Positions 28,416-37,474 are shown, numbered from the stretch's first letter. The stretch: DNA of 64,000 nucleotides from Terriglobia bacterium (GCA_020073495.1 JAIQFD010000004.1:62001-126000), one strand, 5' to 3'. Translations and numbers: made by a program. The notes: generated from the letters alone by a model not told the origin.

Positions 28416-29219
28416 TCATAACCCCAGCAGGTTGGGAGCAATCTTCTGGTAACCCTTCTCTCCCGCCCAAAGATCCAGCGGTGCGGCCGCAATCTCGTCC
28501 ACCAAGGGAACCGCAAACCCGTTTCGTGACATGTCCACGCTGAGCAGGTAATGGCGACAACTGTCGCAGCTCTCCACGCGGATGTGCGGCAGCCCCTCGG
28601 TCGTGTACACGGGCAGGTTGCGCTCACTCTCCTCGCCGCAGGCCGGGCAGAGGAGGCGCCGGAAGTCCCACTCCGTCAGGCAAAACGAGCACACCAGGCT
28701 GCGCCGCGCCCCTTCCCCCTCGGGCCGGAGCACTCCCAACATCGGCTTGCCGGTGCACACCGGGCAGGTCCCGGCGGTCTGGCTATGCCGGGTAGCGATC
28801 TGTGAGCCCAGGTGCTCGGCATAGGGCTCGACGCAGGCGCGGGCGAAGAACTCATCCATTCCGCTCGCCGGTTCCAGGCCGGCAATGTGGTCCATCAGCT
28901 TCTCCCGCCACTTGCTCTCGCCGGCGGTGCGCAACGCCCGCGCGGATTCGACAAGTTGTGCCGGGCCATGCTCCTCCACCAGGCGCAGCAGTTCGGGAAA
29001 AAATGGCGCCAGCAGCTCCTGGTTGAGCTGCCCCCGCAAAGGACGCTGCACATCAGCCTTGGCCTGTTGCAAGACCTGCTCATAGACGGTGCGCTGGAAC
29101 CCCGCCACGTTGCGGTAAAAGAGCAGCAATTGCGCGGCGGCGGGATAGTGTTCGATCAGCTCTGTCGCCCGCGAAATCCGGGCATCCCAGTCGACGCGCG
29201 CGCTCGTGATCGGCTGCAT
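28416..29219 (-). CDS. fdhE: Formate dehydrogenase accessory protein FdhE
   Basis: A 267-residue cytoplasmic maturation factor needed for assembly of respiratory formate dehydrogenase. Four zinc/iron-binding CxxC pairs of the rubredoxin-like C-terminal domain are visible: CPVCTGKP, CSFCLTEW, CPACGEES and CDSCRHYL. It lies upstream of fdnG on the same strand, with a 228-bp gap that may hold a separate fdn promoter. The gap has no recognised gene. The presence of fdhE supports the three-subunit enzyme being functional. Confidence 0.93.
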   Translation of the reverse strand: MQPITSARVDWDARISRATELIEHYPAAAQLLLFYRNVAGFQRTVYEQVLQQAKADVQRPLRGQLNQELLAPFFPELLRLVEEHGPAQLVESARALRTAGESKWREKLMDHIAGLEPASGMDEFFARACVEPYAEHLGSQIATRHSQTAGTCPVCTGKPMLGVLRPEGEGARRSLVCSFCLTEWDFRRLLCPACGEESERNLPVYTTEGLPHIRVESCDSCRHYLLSVDMSRNGFAVPLVDEIAAAPLDLWAGEKGYQKIAPNLLGL

Positions 29220-29264
29220 GGTATTTCTCTCCTGACTCGAACCGTCCTTCTCCCTGGCGCGACC

Positions 29265-30923
29265 CTAGCGAGCAACGGAAAGCGGCGGCGCTGGATAATG
29301 CGGCAACTTGTCCTTGGTAGAGCTGGTGCGCTTCACCACCAGTTCGTCCATCAAAACGGACGGGCTTGCGACTGCGTGGGGTACGGGCTCGAGGGAATTC
29401 CTCACACGGACATCATCGCCTAGGTCCAGGATGCCGTGGCGGATGGCGCGGATATCGAGTTCGCTGAATTCGGCGCCGCGGACGATCTCCTCGTGACCAT
29501 CGTTTGCCCAGACCCGGTAAATGAGCTGCGGTGTGGAACCGGGCCCGAAACTCTCGACGTAGTAGCCGTAACGCAGCTCACGCTTTCGGCACAAGTCCAG
29601 CAGTTCCTGCTTTAGAAACTCCGGCGGGTGGGTCTTCGCCGAGCTGACGATCAGATTGCCGACCCGTGGCCCGGCGGGTTGCGCCGCTGCTCCCCGCCCG
29701 TGCCCGTTGGATTTCGGGAAATCCCGGATCGGCTGCCGGCCGACTAGGTAATTGGCGAGGATACCGGCGTCCACGACTGGCACCGCCTGCGGCACGACTC
29801 CTTCATCATCGATCGAGTAACTGCCCAGCAGGCGCCGCCCTTGGATCTCCTTGCGTGTCGGATCATCGACGATGGAAACGAAATCGGGCAGGACGAGGGC
29901 CTTGTAGCTGTTGGCGTATGCGCCGGTGGTGCGCGACGGCACCCCCGGACGGGGACGACGACCCAGCGCATTCTCCCCGACGAGGTTGTAGAAGGCGGTG
30001 GCAGCCGCGTCCGGCCCCAGCAATACCGGTCCTCGATATTCGTCATCGACCAGGGGAGCGCCGCGAAGGGCCTTCACGGTGGCCAGCAGATCGAGTGCAT
30101 CCGCTCGGATCTGATCGTCCGACGGGAGGTCGGTCACGCGGTCTGCGGTATACACGCGGGAGCGCCAAACCCTCATTCCGTCCGGCGCCTGACCCGAGCC
30201 GGAGATCCGCAACTGGTAGGTCGACTGGCCGGTCCGCGCGATCGTCCCTTCGCTATTCACCATGTACCGGTTCACGTGGGCGAATTTCAGCTCGGCCTCA
30301 AAGGACTGCGTCTCCGGATCCTGGCGGTAAAGACCCGAGACCATGTTCAGCACCTCCGGCCATTTGCGGGCGCCCAGTTCCAGGCCGGACAACAGCTCGA
30401 GCACGTCAGTGGGAGCTTCGTGGGAAAAATCGTCCAGTTGCTTCTGTTGCTGATCGACCTCGAACTGCTTCAGGGCCGCCTGCTTTGCGGAGAGAGCCTC
30501 CACCGCACTCTTGTAAGCTTTGTCGGTCGCCCCCCAGAGCTGGTGGCGTAACGCAATCGTATCGTTCTCGATGGGCAGCAACTGGACTGTCCCTTCGCCC
30601 TCCCCGAAATAACTGTCCTGCTTGTAATCCCCGACCCGGACCACCACGCGCACCATGCGGACGCGCACACGTTGCTCGTTGCGAAGAATCCCGAAGGCCG
30701 ACTCCGCGCCATAGCCGTCGATGTCGGTCACGTTGTACTGGATGAAATAAGGCGGCTGCACTCCGTCCAGCTTCAGCTCCTTGGAACGCCGGAGTTCTGC
30801 GTCCATTGCCGTGAGAACGATGTCGCTTTCCCACCCTGCTTTGGCCTGTTGTGCAGCCGCGCCGCCCACAAGAGATACCGCGGCCAGAAGGACTGCAGCC
30901 AGGCGCGCCGCCCGAGTCCTCAT
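29265..30923 (-). CDS. Exported TldD/PmbA-family protein lacking the metal motif (TldE-like)
   Basis: A 552-residue protein with a signal peptide (RAARLAAVLLAAVSLVGGAAAQQ). It follows the TldD/PmbA fold, with the later block YSIDDEGVVPQAVPVVDAGILANYLVGRQPI and SNGHGRGAAAQPAGPRVGNLIVSS. At the position of the HExxxH zinc motif it reads NLVGEN, so it should not bind the catalytic metal. It overlaps its upstream paralogue by ATGA (30920-30923). In the TldD/TldE protease only TldD holds the metal, so this gene is best seen as the TldE-like half of a heterodimer. That a pair like this is exported is unusual. Confidence 0.82.
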   Translation of the reverse strand: MRTRAARLAAVLLAAVSLVGGAAAQQAKAGWESDIVLTAMDAELRRSKELKLDGVQPPYFIQYNVTDIDGYGAESAFGILRNEQRVRVRMVRVVVRVGDYKQDSYFGEGEGTVQLLPIENDTIALRHQLWGATDKAYKSAVEALSAKQAALKQFEVDQQQKQLDDFSHEAPTDVLELLSGLELGARKWPEVLNMVSGLYRQDPETQSFEAELKFAHVNRYMVNSEGTIARTGQSTYQLRISGSGQAPDGMRVWRSRVYTADRVTDLPSDDQIRADALDLLATVKALRGAPLVDDEYRGPVLLGPDAAATAFYNLVGENALGRRPRPGVPSRTTGAYANSYKALVLPDFVSIVDDPTRKEIQGRRLLGSYSIDDEGVVPQAVPVVDAGILANYLVGRQPIRDFPKSNGHGRGAAAQPAGPRVGNLIVSSAKTHPPEFLKQELLDLCRKRELRYGYYVESFGPGSTPQLIYRVWANDGHEEIVRGAEFSELDIRAIRHGILDLGDDVRVRNSLEPVPHAVASPSVLMDELVVKRTSSTKDKLPHYPAPPLSVAR

Positions 30924-32653
30924 TTGTCACCTGCGGTCTTGGTGGTCGGTTCCTTGCCCTCATCGAACGCGGGCGGGGCAAGAATGGGCGGCCGGTTCTT
31001 CGACTTGGGCCGCTTCTGCACTTCCAACTCCGAAAGCAGCATGGCCGGGGCGGCTGCTGACACGGGCACGGAACCCGACTCAGCTCCACATACGCCATTG
31101 AACACGCTCATGCTCGAACCCGTCACCGCGATGCGGGTGAGAGCTGCGAGGGGCGTTCCCACGATATCGACGCCGCGGACCAGTTCGTCGGGACGCCCAT
31201 CGGCGTACACGCGCCACACCTTGACGGGCAGCACCTGGAAGGCTTGTGGCAGGCTGCGCTGGGTAAAAGTGAAGCCGCCCTCGATATCCTCGAAGTACAA
31301 GCCGTAAGGCTTGCCCTGTTTTTTCGCCTCCTCGACCAGGCGGGTCCGCAACTCGGCATCCGGGATTTGGAGCGAGGAAGTCACGATCAGGTTTCCCTGC
31401 CGGCCGACCGGCATGTGGCCCTCTTCGGCGCGGCCGTGCCCGTTCGATTCTGCGAAATTCTTCACCGGCATTCGCGACATCAGGAAACTCTTCAGAATTC
31501 CGCCGTGGATGACCTCGACGCGCTGTGCCGGCACCCCTTCGTCGTCGTACTGGTAGGCGCCGGAAAGCTCGGTGCCGCCCAATTGCCGCTGAAGCGGGTC
31601 ATCCACCACGTCGAGGAATCCCGGTAGCACCGCCTGGTTGATCTTCTTGGTGAAGGTCTGGCCTTCCTTCTCGCCGCGCTGTCGCTGCCCCTCCAGGCGA
31701 TGTCCCAGGACTTCGTGGAAGAAGACGGCAGCCGCGCGGCCCGACAGCAGCGCCGGACCGTCAAAGGGTTCCGCAGGGGCCGCGGCGCGCAATTGCTTCA
31801 GATCCTGAATGATTTTCTGCGCCGCCGCGACCATTTCCGCCTCGCCCGGCAGTTTGTCGAACGACGAGCTCTGGAATGTCTGCACCGACAGCAGGTCCAT
31901 ACCGTCTTCGGTGCGCGTGTCGCCTTGCAGCATCGCCCGCCAGAGCCGTTCACGGGTGACCACTTGAGTGCCTTCGCTCGAAACCAGGTAGTGCGTTGTG
32001 TCCTGGACGATCAGGACCACCAGGCTGTTGTACACGTCGCGCTGCTTGCGGAATTCGGCGGAAACGGCGCGCAGGCGCGATTCCAGGGCGGCACGATCGA
32101 TCTGCGAGGGCGGCAGAGGCGGCGCGATGTAGGTGTGCGCGGCTTGCTTGGAAAAGTCCGGCGAGTCGTCCTCTTCCTTGGCATGCACGGCGCTGCCGGT
32201 TTTGACCTTCAGGTAAGCCTGCGCCGCCTTCTTGTATTCGCCGTCGGTCGTCAGCCAGAGGACCCGGCGCATTGCGTCCGGGTCGTCCACCAGGGGCAGG
32301 ACGGCCGTCGAAAGCGCGGACGCGCGGCTCTCCTCATGGGTGTTGTCCAAGGCCGGGCTGCCCAGGCGCATGCCCACGTCAAGGCTGCGGCGGTGGCCGT
32401 CCAGCGAGGTCAGTATGGCCCCTTCGGAGGCCATCACGATCATCGTCTTCTTGTCGGTGACGGAGTAGCTGAGAAAATACGGCGCCGGGTCTGCTTTCGA
32501 CAACCCCGCCATGGACCTGTCGAGCTCCGCTTGGAGGATCGCCACGACCGCGTCGGTGCGCGCAGGATGCCGCGCCTCGCCTGCCAATACGGGCATGACG
32601 AGCAACACCGCTACGAGAACCGAGCGGGAACCGCAACCGGCTACGGTGGGCAT
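30920..32653 (-). CDS. Exported TldD-like metalloprotease with HExxxH motif
   Basis: A 577-residue protein. The N terminus is hydrophobic (SVLVAVLLVMPVLAGEA), a likely signal peptide. It carries the TldD zinc motif FFHEVLGHRLEGQRQ, followed by YQYDDEGVPAQRVEVIHGGILKSFLMSRMPVKNFAESNGHGR and the C-terminal Cys-containing VFNGVCGAESGSVPVSAAAPAMLLSELEVQKR. Cytoplasmic TldD/E processes peptides and modified proteins; this pair appears to act outside the cytoplasm. It is the first gene of a coupled pair with the metal-less paralogue. Confidence 0.85.
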   Translation of the reverse strand: MPTVAGCGSRSVLVAVLLVMPVLAGEARHPARTDAVVAILQAELDRSMAGLSKADPAPYFLSYSVTDKKTMIVMASEGAILTSLDGHRRSLDVGMRLGSPALDNTHEESRASALSTAVLPLVDDPDAMRRVLWLTTDGEYKKAAQAYLKVKTGSAVHAKEEDDSPDFSKQAAHTYIAPPLPPSQIDRAALESRLRAVSAEFRKQRDVYNSLVVLIVQDTTHYLVSSEGTQVVTRERLWRAMLQGDTRTEDGMDLLSVQTFQSSSFDKLPGEAEMVAAAQKIIQDLKQLRAAAPAEPFDGPALLSGRAAAVFFHEVLGHRLEGQRQRGEKEGQTFTKKINQAVLPGFLDVVDDPLQRQLGGTELSGAYQYDDEGVPAQRVEVIHGGILKSFLMSRMPVKNFAESNGHGRAEEGHMPVGRQGNLIVTSSLQIPDAELRTRLVEEAKKQGKPYGLYFEDIEGGFTFTQRSLPQAFQVLPVKVWRVYADGRPDELVRGVDIVGTPLAALTRIAVTGSSMSVFNGVCGAESGSVPVSAAAPAMLLSELEVQKRPKSKNRPPILAPPAFDEGKEPTTKTAGDK

Positions 32654-32730
32654 TGGGGAACTGAGAATCTACCCTAAGTAGGGCGCCCCGTCACTGGGAA
32701 ACGTGGCGGTGCAGGTTCGTCATCGGGCCC

Positions 32731-33786
32731 TCAGTTCGCCCGGTGAAGGGTGGGACGATCGTCGTCCTGGCTGCCGGAGTCGGACGGCTTGCGCTCCGTC
32801 TGTTGCGTGCGCCGGAGTTCGGGCTTCTCGTGGGTTTCGTCTTTCGGAACGCGCTTGTTCTCGATGGCGGCCAAGCGCCCCTTGATCTGCTGGAACTCCG
32901 AAGTGTCCACCACATATTCCGGCTTGGGAGGGAGGATGGTCGCGATCTCGCGCTGCGTCCGTTCGACCCGCTCCGGGGTCTGCGGATGCGAGGCAAATGT
33001 CTTGGCTAGAAAACCGTGCTTCTTTTTCTCCATCGCCTCGATCTTTTCGAAGAAGGTGATGAGTCCGTTTGGGTCGTAGCCGCTCTTGTAGAGGTATTCC
33101 ACCCCCAGGTAGTCGGCCTCGGACTCAAAGTTGCGTGAGAACTTCATGAAAGTGACAGGCAGCGCCAGGCTGGCGGCCTGCTGGATGCCGTATCCGGCCC
33201 AACCCCCGATGAAGATAAGCGGGAGAGAGGCCAGATTCGCCAGCTCCGAGCGCGTCATCTCGCGGGCGGCGTGGCAGGCGGAGACATGGGCGATCTCGTG
33301 CGCCATGACCCCGGCCAGCTCGGATTCGCTGTCGGCGGCCTGGATGACGCCCGAGTTGACATAGAAGAAGCCGCCCGGCAAGGCGAAGGCGTTGGCCGAG
33401 TCGTCGTCCACGACTTTGATGGTGAACGGGACCTTGGAGTCGGAGTTGCGCACCAGGTTCTGCCCCAGCCGATTGACGTACTCCGTGATGACCGGGTCGG
33501 TGACGAGCTTGGCAGATTTCTCGACCTGGGCCGCGTACTGCCTGCCCATGGCGGTCTGCTTTTCCAGCGAGATCCAGTTGCCCAGGCCGCGGTCGCATCC
33601 CACGTTGCGGCTTCCGATCGCCTCCAGGTTATTCAGCGTGGACACGGGAACGGTCGGCTTGTCTTCCTTCTCTTCGGTCGGCTTGTCAGCAGCCCAGCCG
33701 CTTACCGCGAAGGTAATGAAGAGAACAGAGCAGCACAGTCCTTGAACGGCTTTCACGCGAGCCACCGACAGCCTCCCTGATTTCAC
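32731..33786 (-). CDS. M48-family metalloprotease, exported
   Basis: A 351-residue periplasmic zinc protease. The signal peptide is CCSVLFITFAVSGWAAD. The catalytic HExxH is in GVMAHEIAHVSACHAAREMTRSEL and the third zinc ligand is Glu in NFESEADYLGVEYLY. A hydrophobic stretch (LASLPLIFIGGWAGYGIQQAASLALPV) lies between them. Related BepA/YcaL/LoiP proteins control outer-membrane protein quality. Unlike BepA it has no TPR tail; the C terminus is a charged disordered stretch. It lies upstream of the TldD-like pair on the same strand (77-bp gap). Confidence 0.9.
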   Translation of the reverse strand: MKSGRLSVARVKAVQGLCCSVLFITFAVSGWAADKPTEEKEDKPTVPVSTLNNLEAIGSRNVGCDRGLGNWISLEKQTAMGRQYAAQVEKSAKLVTDPVITEYVNRLGQNLVRNSDSKVPFTIKVVDDDSANAFALPGGFFYVNSGVIQAADSESELAGVMAHEIAHVSACHAAREMTRSELANLASLPLIFIGGWAGYGIQQAASLALPVTFMKFSRNFESEADYLGVEYLYKSGYDPNGLITFFEKIEAMEKKKHGFLAKTFASHPQTPERVERTQREIATILPPKPEYVVDTSEFQQIKGRLAAIENKRVPKDETHEKPELRRTQQTERKPSDSGSQDDDRPTLHRAN

Positions 33787-33871
33787 TTAGATGTAAGATG
33801 CTAGTTCTCACGCTACGGTTACCAAAATCTCTGCAACAGGGGTACCTCCCGGGCAAAGGCGGGAAGAGCGG

Positions 33872-34840
33872 ATGGTTCACTACCTAAGCTGTCTTGTGCT
33901 GGCACTGATCGCCGCGCAGCCTGCCTTCGGCTGGGGCTGCACGGGACATCAGACGGTCGCACTGATCGCACGCGCCCAGCTCAATCCCCAAGCGCGCCAG
34001 ATGGTGGACAGCTTGCTCTCCGGGACCCCGATCGACCCCGGCCTGCATCGCTTCTGTGCTCCGACGCAACTCGACGTGATGGCCGATGTTGCGACCTGGG
34101 CCGACGACGAGCGCGAGATGAACCCCAGGACCGCGGCCTGGCATTTCCTCGACATGCCCCTCGGCGCCACTCGCGCTCAACTCGACCGATTCTGCGAGCC
34201 GGGCGCCGGGTGCGTGACCCAGGCCATCCAGAAGCAGCTCGATGTCCTCAAGTCCACCAGCGCCGCCCGAGCCGATAAAGTACAGGCGCTGATGTTCCTT
34301 ATCCATTTTGTCGGCGACTTGCACCAGCCGCTCCACATCGCCACCAACAACGACCGCGGCGCCAATTGCCTGCCCGTCGCCTTTCTCGGCAGGCAAACGC
34401 ACTTGGCCGACGCGGCCAGGGGAATTTACAAGCCGGAGCTGCACGGCGTTTGGGATACCGAGCTGCCGGAACACGCCGGCAACATCCGCCACTCCAGCCA
34501 CGATGCGGACGTGAAGGCATTCACCAAGGCTCTGGGGCGGGAGTTTTCGAGCCAGATGGCGATGTGGCGGCGCGAGCCCGTGGACTTGCACGCCTGGGCG
34601 TGGGAAAGCCACCAGCGCGCAGTGAGCGACGCCTACGGGCGCCTGGCGACACGCGTCGCCGTCGAGATGCCGGTCGCGGTCCGGGAATGCTCCGATGACG
34701 ACCGCGTTTCCGACCGGCTGGCGAAACTGCACGAGAGCATCCAGGCACCCTACATCACGGCGGTCACGCCTGTGGTCCGGGAGCAGTTGGCGAAGGCCGG
34801 CACGCGCCTGGCGATCCTTCTGAATCAGCTCTGGAAATAG
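33872..34840 (+). CDS. S1/P1 nuclease family protein, exported
   Basis: A 322-residue secreted zinc nuclease that cleaves single-stranded nucleic acid and 3'-nucleotides. The signal peptide ends before WGCTGHQTVALIA, so the mature chain begins with the Trp that is a zinc ligand in this family. Other ligands are in TWADDEREMNPRTAAWHFLDMP, LIHFVGDLHQPLHIATNNDRG and LHGVWDTELPEH. It is divergent from the M48 protease gene (85-bp gap). A role in nutrient phosphate or nucleotide scavenging is inferred from the family. Confidence 0.92.
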   Translation: MVHYLSCLVLALIAAQPAFGWGCTGHQTVALIARAQLNPQARQMVDSLLSGTPIDPGLHRFCAPTQLDVMADVATWADDEREMNPRTAAWHFLDMPLGATRAQLDRFCEPGAGCVTQAIQKQLDVLKSTSAARADKVQALMFLIHFVGDLHQPLHIATNNDRGANCLPVAFLGRQTHLADAARGIYKPELHGVWDTELPEHAGNIRHSSHDADVKAFTKALGREFSSQMAMWRREPVDLHAWAWESHQRAVSDAYGRLATRVAVEMPVAVRECSDDDRVSDRLAKLHESIQAPYITAVTPVVREQLAKAGTRLAILLNQLWK

Positions 34841-34844
34841 AAGA

Positions 34845-34908
34845 CGCCCGAGAACACGGGCGCGGAAAGAACCAGCAAGGGCACGAGGGAACATCGGCCC
34901 TCATGCCC
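34845..34908 (+). terminator. Tandem hairpins after the nuclease gene
   Basis: CGCCCG-AGAACA-CGGGCG (34845-34862) is followed by GGGCACGAGGG with CCCTCATGCCC (34879-34889 with 34898-34908, one mismatch). Neither has a U-tract. They separate the nuclease gene from the convergent zinc-ribbon gene. Confidence 0.45.
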
Positions 34909-34965
34909 CCGGGTTCGCTCTGCTGTGATGGCATTGCGCTCCCAGATCGTGAGGACTTTCCGAGA

Positions 34966-35130
34966 TCATTCTTCGAGTGCTTCTTCCAACTCCTCGGTGA
35001 CCAGATGGTTGAATTCCTTCACCGGCATGTGCTGGACCGTGAATTCGGTCTGGCACGCGATGCAGCGCACCCCGGTCTCAAAGATCTCCCAGGTCTGGTT
35101 CCCGCAATTGCAGGTGTAAAGATTGGCCAT
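34966..35130 (-). CDS. Small zinc-ribbon protein
   Basis: A 54-residue protein with two CxC/CxxC knuckles, CNCGNQTWEIFETGVRCIAC, and an acidic C-terminal helix (TEELEEALEE). The start at 35130 (MANLYTCNCG) is set by GGGAGG 5 nt upstream. A rubredoxin-like or zinc-ribbon fold is likely. Function unknown. It is too short for a confident family assignment, but codon use and ribosome site look genuine. Confidence 0.7.
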   Translation of the reverse strand: MANLYTCNCGNQTWEIFETGVRCIACQTEFTVQHMPVKEFNHLVTEELEEALEE

Positions 35131-35540
35131 AGATGCCTCCCTTGGCACAGTGCCGCCCATTCGGGCCGCTACCTTCGAGTGGAGGATGAGTGCCGGCCAG
35201 TGACGGCGCGGACGATGCGCTGGACCACCGCGCCCGGCACGTAGCTGGCGAAGCTCGACGCATGATGCGCCCTACAGGATTGGCAGGCCTCTCGAACAGC
35301 AGCGTCTCTTGGCTGCTGCACTACAGGCGAGGCAGTATCTTTTCGCTGCTCTGCTCGCTCCACTATTCCGCACATCTGGGCTCCTGGCAGTGACGCCAAT
35401 CACCCCTTGGAGTGAGGCCGCGTTGCCGCGACCTCCGTTCATTCGGCCCTTCCCAAAACGGGTCACCGGCCTAACGGAAGAGGGCGATTCGGCCGCAGCG
35501 CCGGCCCGATTGCGATTGTTTCATCCAGCCTTGATGGGCT
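35131..35540. other. Intergenic region without recognised gene
   Basis: This stretch of 410 bp lies between the divergent zinc-ribbon and DUF2306 genes. It holds an imperfect inverted repeat CAGCAG-N11-CTGCTG (35297-35319). There are short open frames on both strands but none with a ribosome site or a recognisable protein. It probably holds promoters for both flanking genes. Confidence 0.4.
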
Positions 35541-36269
35541 ATGCTGCGACAACTTTTCCGGGCGCTGCGCAGGGGTGACAGCGCCGGATGGAGGCTCTGG
35601 TCTTTGGCTACCAACGCCGCTGCTCCCACTTCCCGCACCAAGTTCTTTCAAGGCAAACATGTTCTGTTCGTCGTCTTCGGTCTGATGACGCTCTTCGTCT
35701 TCATCACCCGGGACCGAATGCTGCTCGATGCTGGTTCGTTCCTGCGGCAGCGCTACGCCCAAATCCCCTGGCTGATGGTCTTCCATGGAGTGCCCGGCGC
35801 CATCGCGCTGTTCCTGGGCGTGTTCCAGTTCTCCACCCGGCTGCGCCAGCGACATCTGCAGGTGCATCGCATCATGGGCCGGATCTATGTCGCGAGCGTG
35901 ATCATTTCCGCGCCCGTGGCGGTCAAGGTCGCCAGCATTCTTGTCATACCGACGCTGTTCATGGCTTCGGTCATCCAAGCTTTGGGATGGGTTGTTACCA
36001 CTTTCACCGCCCTGTACTGCGTCCGTACGGGAAAGATCCAGCAGCACCGCGAATGGATGATGCGCAGCTATCCGTTTGCCATGGTCTTTGTCGTGGTTCG
36101 CGCCATCCTTCCCATCCCGGCGATCGCTCGCATGGGAGAACTGGGCGTCGCCGAGGTGGTCTGGAGCGTGATCGCCACGGCGTGCTTTCTGCCTTCCTTC
36201 TTGATCGCCTGGAAGGGCCTGTCCACGACCAAGGCTTCAGTCAAGGTAAGCACGGCGGCGGCGGATTGA
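35541..36269 (+). CDS. DUF2306 family membrane protein
   Basis: A 242-residue integral membrane protein with six or seven hydrophobic helices (for example VLFVVFGLMTLFVFI, MVFHGVPGAIALFLGVFQFS, VVTTFTALYCVRTG). The conserved blocks RHLQVHRIMGRIYVASVIIS and QQHREWMMRSYPFAMVFV, with their His residues, match DUF2306, a family related to heme- or cytochrome-b-like membrane proteins. Function unknown. It is a single gene at the edge of the RHS locus. Confidence 0.85.
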   Translation: MLRQLFRALRRGDSAGWRLWSLATNAAAPTSRTKFFQGKHVLFVVFGLMTLFVFITRDRMLLDAGSFLRQRYAQIPWLMVFHGVPGAIALFLGVFQFSTRLRQRHLQVHRIMGRIYVASVIISAPVAVKVASILVIPTLFMASVIQALGWVVTTFTALYCVRTGKIQQHREWMMRSYPFAMVFVVVRAILPIPAIARMGELGVAEVVWSVIATACFLPSFLIAWKGLSTTKASVKVSTAAAD

Positions 36270-36358
36270 AAGCCGCGCACCCACCCTTTCGAGGGCGGGA
36301 GAGACAGTCTTGCATAAGCGGCTGAGCGCTAATGGCTGATCGCTGACAGCTGGAAATG

Positions 36359-36386
36359 GTCGGCCCTAGAGGACGATTTTAGAACT
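36359..36386 (+). repeat. 28-bp repeat, copy 1 (tRNA-relic-like)
   Basis: This copy is GTCGGCCCTAGAGGACGATT followed by TTAGAACT, and matches copy 2 at 37687-37714 in 27 of 28 bases. The layout resembles a decayed reverse-complement tRNA 3' end (TGGTCGG..., GGATT, AGAAC). Both copies lie beside RHS pieces and are followed by GGGCCACCCG-rich sequence. Confidence 0.6.
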
Positions 36387-36480
36387 TTCTTCGGTGCGGC
36401 AGCCTAATCCCGTCCCCAGACGAGCAAAAGCGGCTCGTCTGGGCCACCCGATTCACCTAGGCCACCCCCCCTGCTTACCT

Positions 36481-36632
36481 GGGCCACCCGCCCGAGCCCG
36501 AGACCTTTTTCACCCGCCAGTTGTGGGCGTCGAAGCTGTATGTGGTAGCGCCGTTGCCGAAATCCACAGCCGGTTCTCGGCGTCGTATTTGTACTGGAAG
36601 GTGGCCGAGCGCCCGGTTTCGCGGATTTTTTT
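36481..36632 (-). pseudogene. RHS/YD-repeat remnant with a frameshift
   Basis: The minus strand reads KIRETGRSATFQYKYDAENRL in one frame, then after a one-base shift near 36568 VDFGNGATTYSFDAHNWRVKKVSGS in another. YKYDAENRL and TYSFDAHNWRV are typical RHS/YD repeats. No start, stop or ribosome site is associated with it. It is a decayed fragment of an RHS gene. Confidence 0.75.
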
Positions 36633-36644
36633 CAATATACCATC

Positions 36645-37076
36645 TCAAAAATTAGTCGACTTATATTTCTCCATCGTGCGTTGATCGATGTGATGCGCTC
36701 GACGCAGAATCTTCTGGATTCCGGCAAGTTCCCGTGAAGCAACCATCTCCAAAGTCACGGCATTCCAGACATCAGCTGTATGTTTGTTGACCGCAAAGTG
36801 TCCAATGGTTGCGTTAGCGGCATTCGGCCGTTTGGCGTTGTACAAAAAGAAATAGTAGAAATCTTTTCGATTGTCTTTCGGAGAGCTGTCTTCTTCCCAC
36901 CCAATGTCCATCCCTTCGGCTCTCACCTGCATCGCCTGTGGCACGAAATATACCAGTATCTCCGCTTCTGTCAGAGTGACAAGACTTGGCGCAGTTTCTG
37001 CAGCAGTCGAGGATCTTGGAATACTAGCGCTCGCCACAAGAAGAATTAACAAGGCCCACATTGTCATCGGACGCAT
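36645..37076 (-). CDS. Exported protein of unknown function, candidate immunity protein
   Basis: A 143-residue protein with a signal peptide (MRPMTMWALLILLVASASIPRSSTAAE). The ATG at 37076 has GTGAGG 6 nt upstream; a TTG start 24 bp earlier is possible. The mature part contains EILVYFVPQAMQVRAEGMDIGWEEDSSPKDNRKDFYYFFLYN. I recognise no family. It begins 14 bp after a fragment with a glucosaminidase-like motif that looks like an RHS toxin tip. The tandem toxin-tip then small-gene order, with export to the compartment where peptidoglycan is found, makes an immunity role plausible. That is inference. Confidence 0.65.
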   Translation of the reverse strand: MRPMTMWALLILLVASASIPRSSTAAETAPSLVTLTEAEILVYFVPQAMQVRAEGMDIGWEEDSSPKDNRKDFYYFFLYNAKRPNAANATIGHFAVNKHTADVWNAVTLEMVASRELAGIQKILRRAHHIDQRTMEKYKSTNF

Positions 37077-37090
37077 AGGGGACCTCACTT

Positions 37091-37474
37091 TCAGAAGCAA
37101 GGCAGCAAACGGATGACCAGATTGATTGCATTCACCAGATTCTGCGCGTAGCCCGGCTCGCTGTTGAACGGCTGCACTTCATTGCGAGGTCGAGGCTGGG
37201 TAAGTCCTCTTGCATAATCCGTAGGTGTCTGTGTATTCGCCACTCGCTGGCCGTGAATGCTGCCCGCCAGGGAGCGGCCTGAAGCTCCAATGCCGGGACG
37301 ACCCCGGTAGGTGCCAAACACCCGGCCATCCCTTGTTGTGTAACGTCCAGTGGCGCCGCCAAATTGACGTCCCGCACCAAGCCCAAAATAGTTGTTGCGG
37401 GTTCTAGCAATGTTACTTTGACCGTACCGACTCTCTAACGCCGCGTGGCGGGTGGCCCAGACGACGCCAGAATG
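37091..37474 (-). pseudogene. Orphan C-terminal fragment with glucosaminidase-like motif (RHS-CT-like)
   Basis: An open frame of 127 codons follows a TAA at 37475-37477 and has no ATG; the first possible start is a GTG at 37321. It begins ATRHAALESRYGQSNIARTRNNYFGLGAG. AALESxYGxS...NNYFG is the signature of the GH73/FlgJ-type N-acetylglucosaminidase fold, with the catalytic Glu in ALES. The rest is Arg/Gly-rich. The likely origin is the detached toxin tip of an RHS or similar protein. It could be an N-terminally truncated pseudogene or an orphan cassette waiting for recombination. Confidence 0.6.

Noticed and set aside
37132-37410. A 92-residue frame overlapping the glucosaminidase-like fragment
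   Set aside because: The other minus-strand frame carries the ALESxYGxS...NNYFG motif; this one has no motif.
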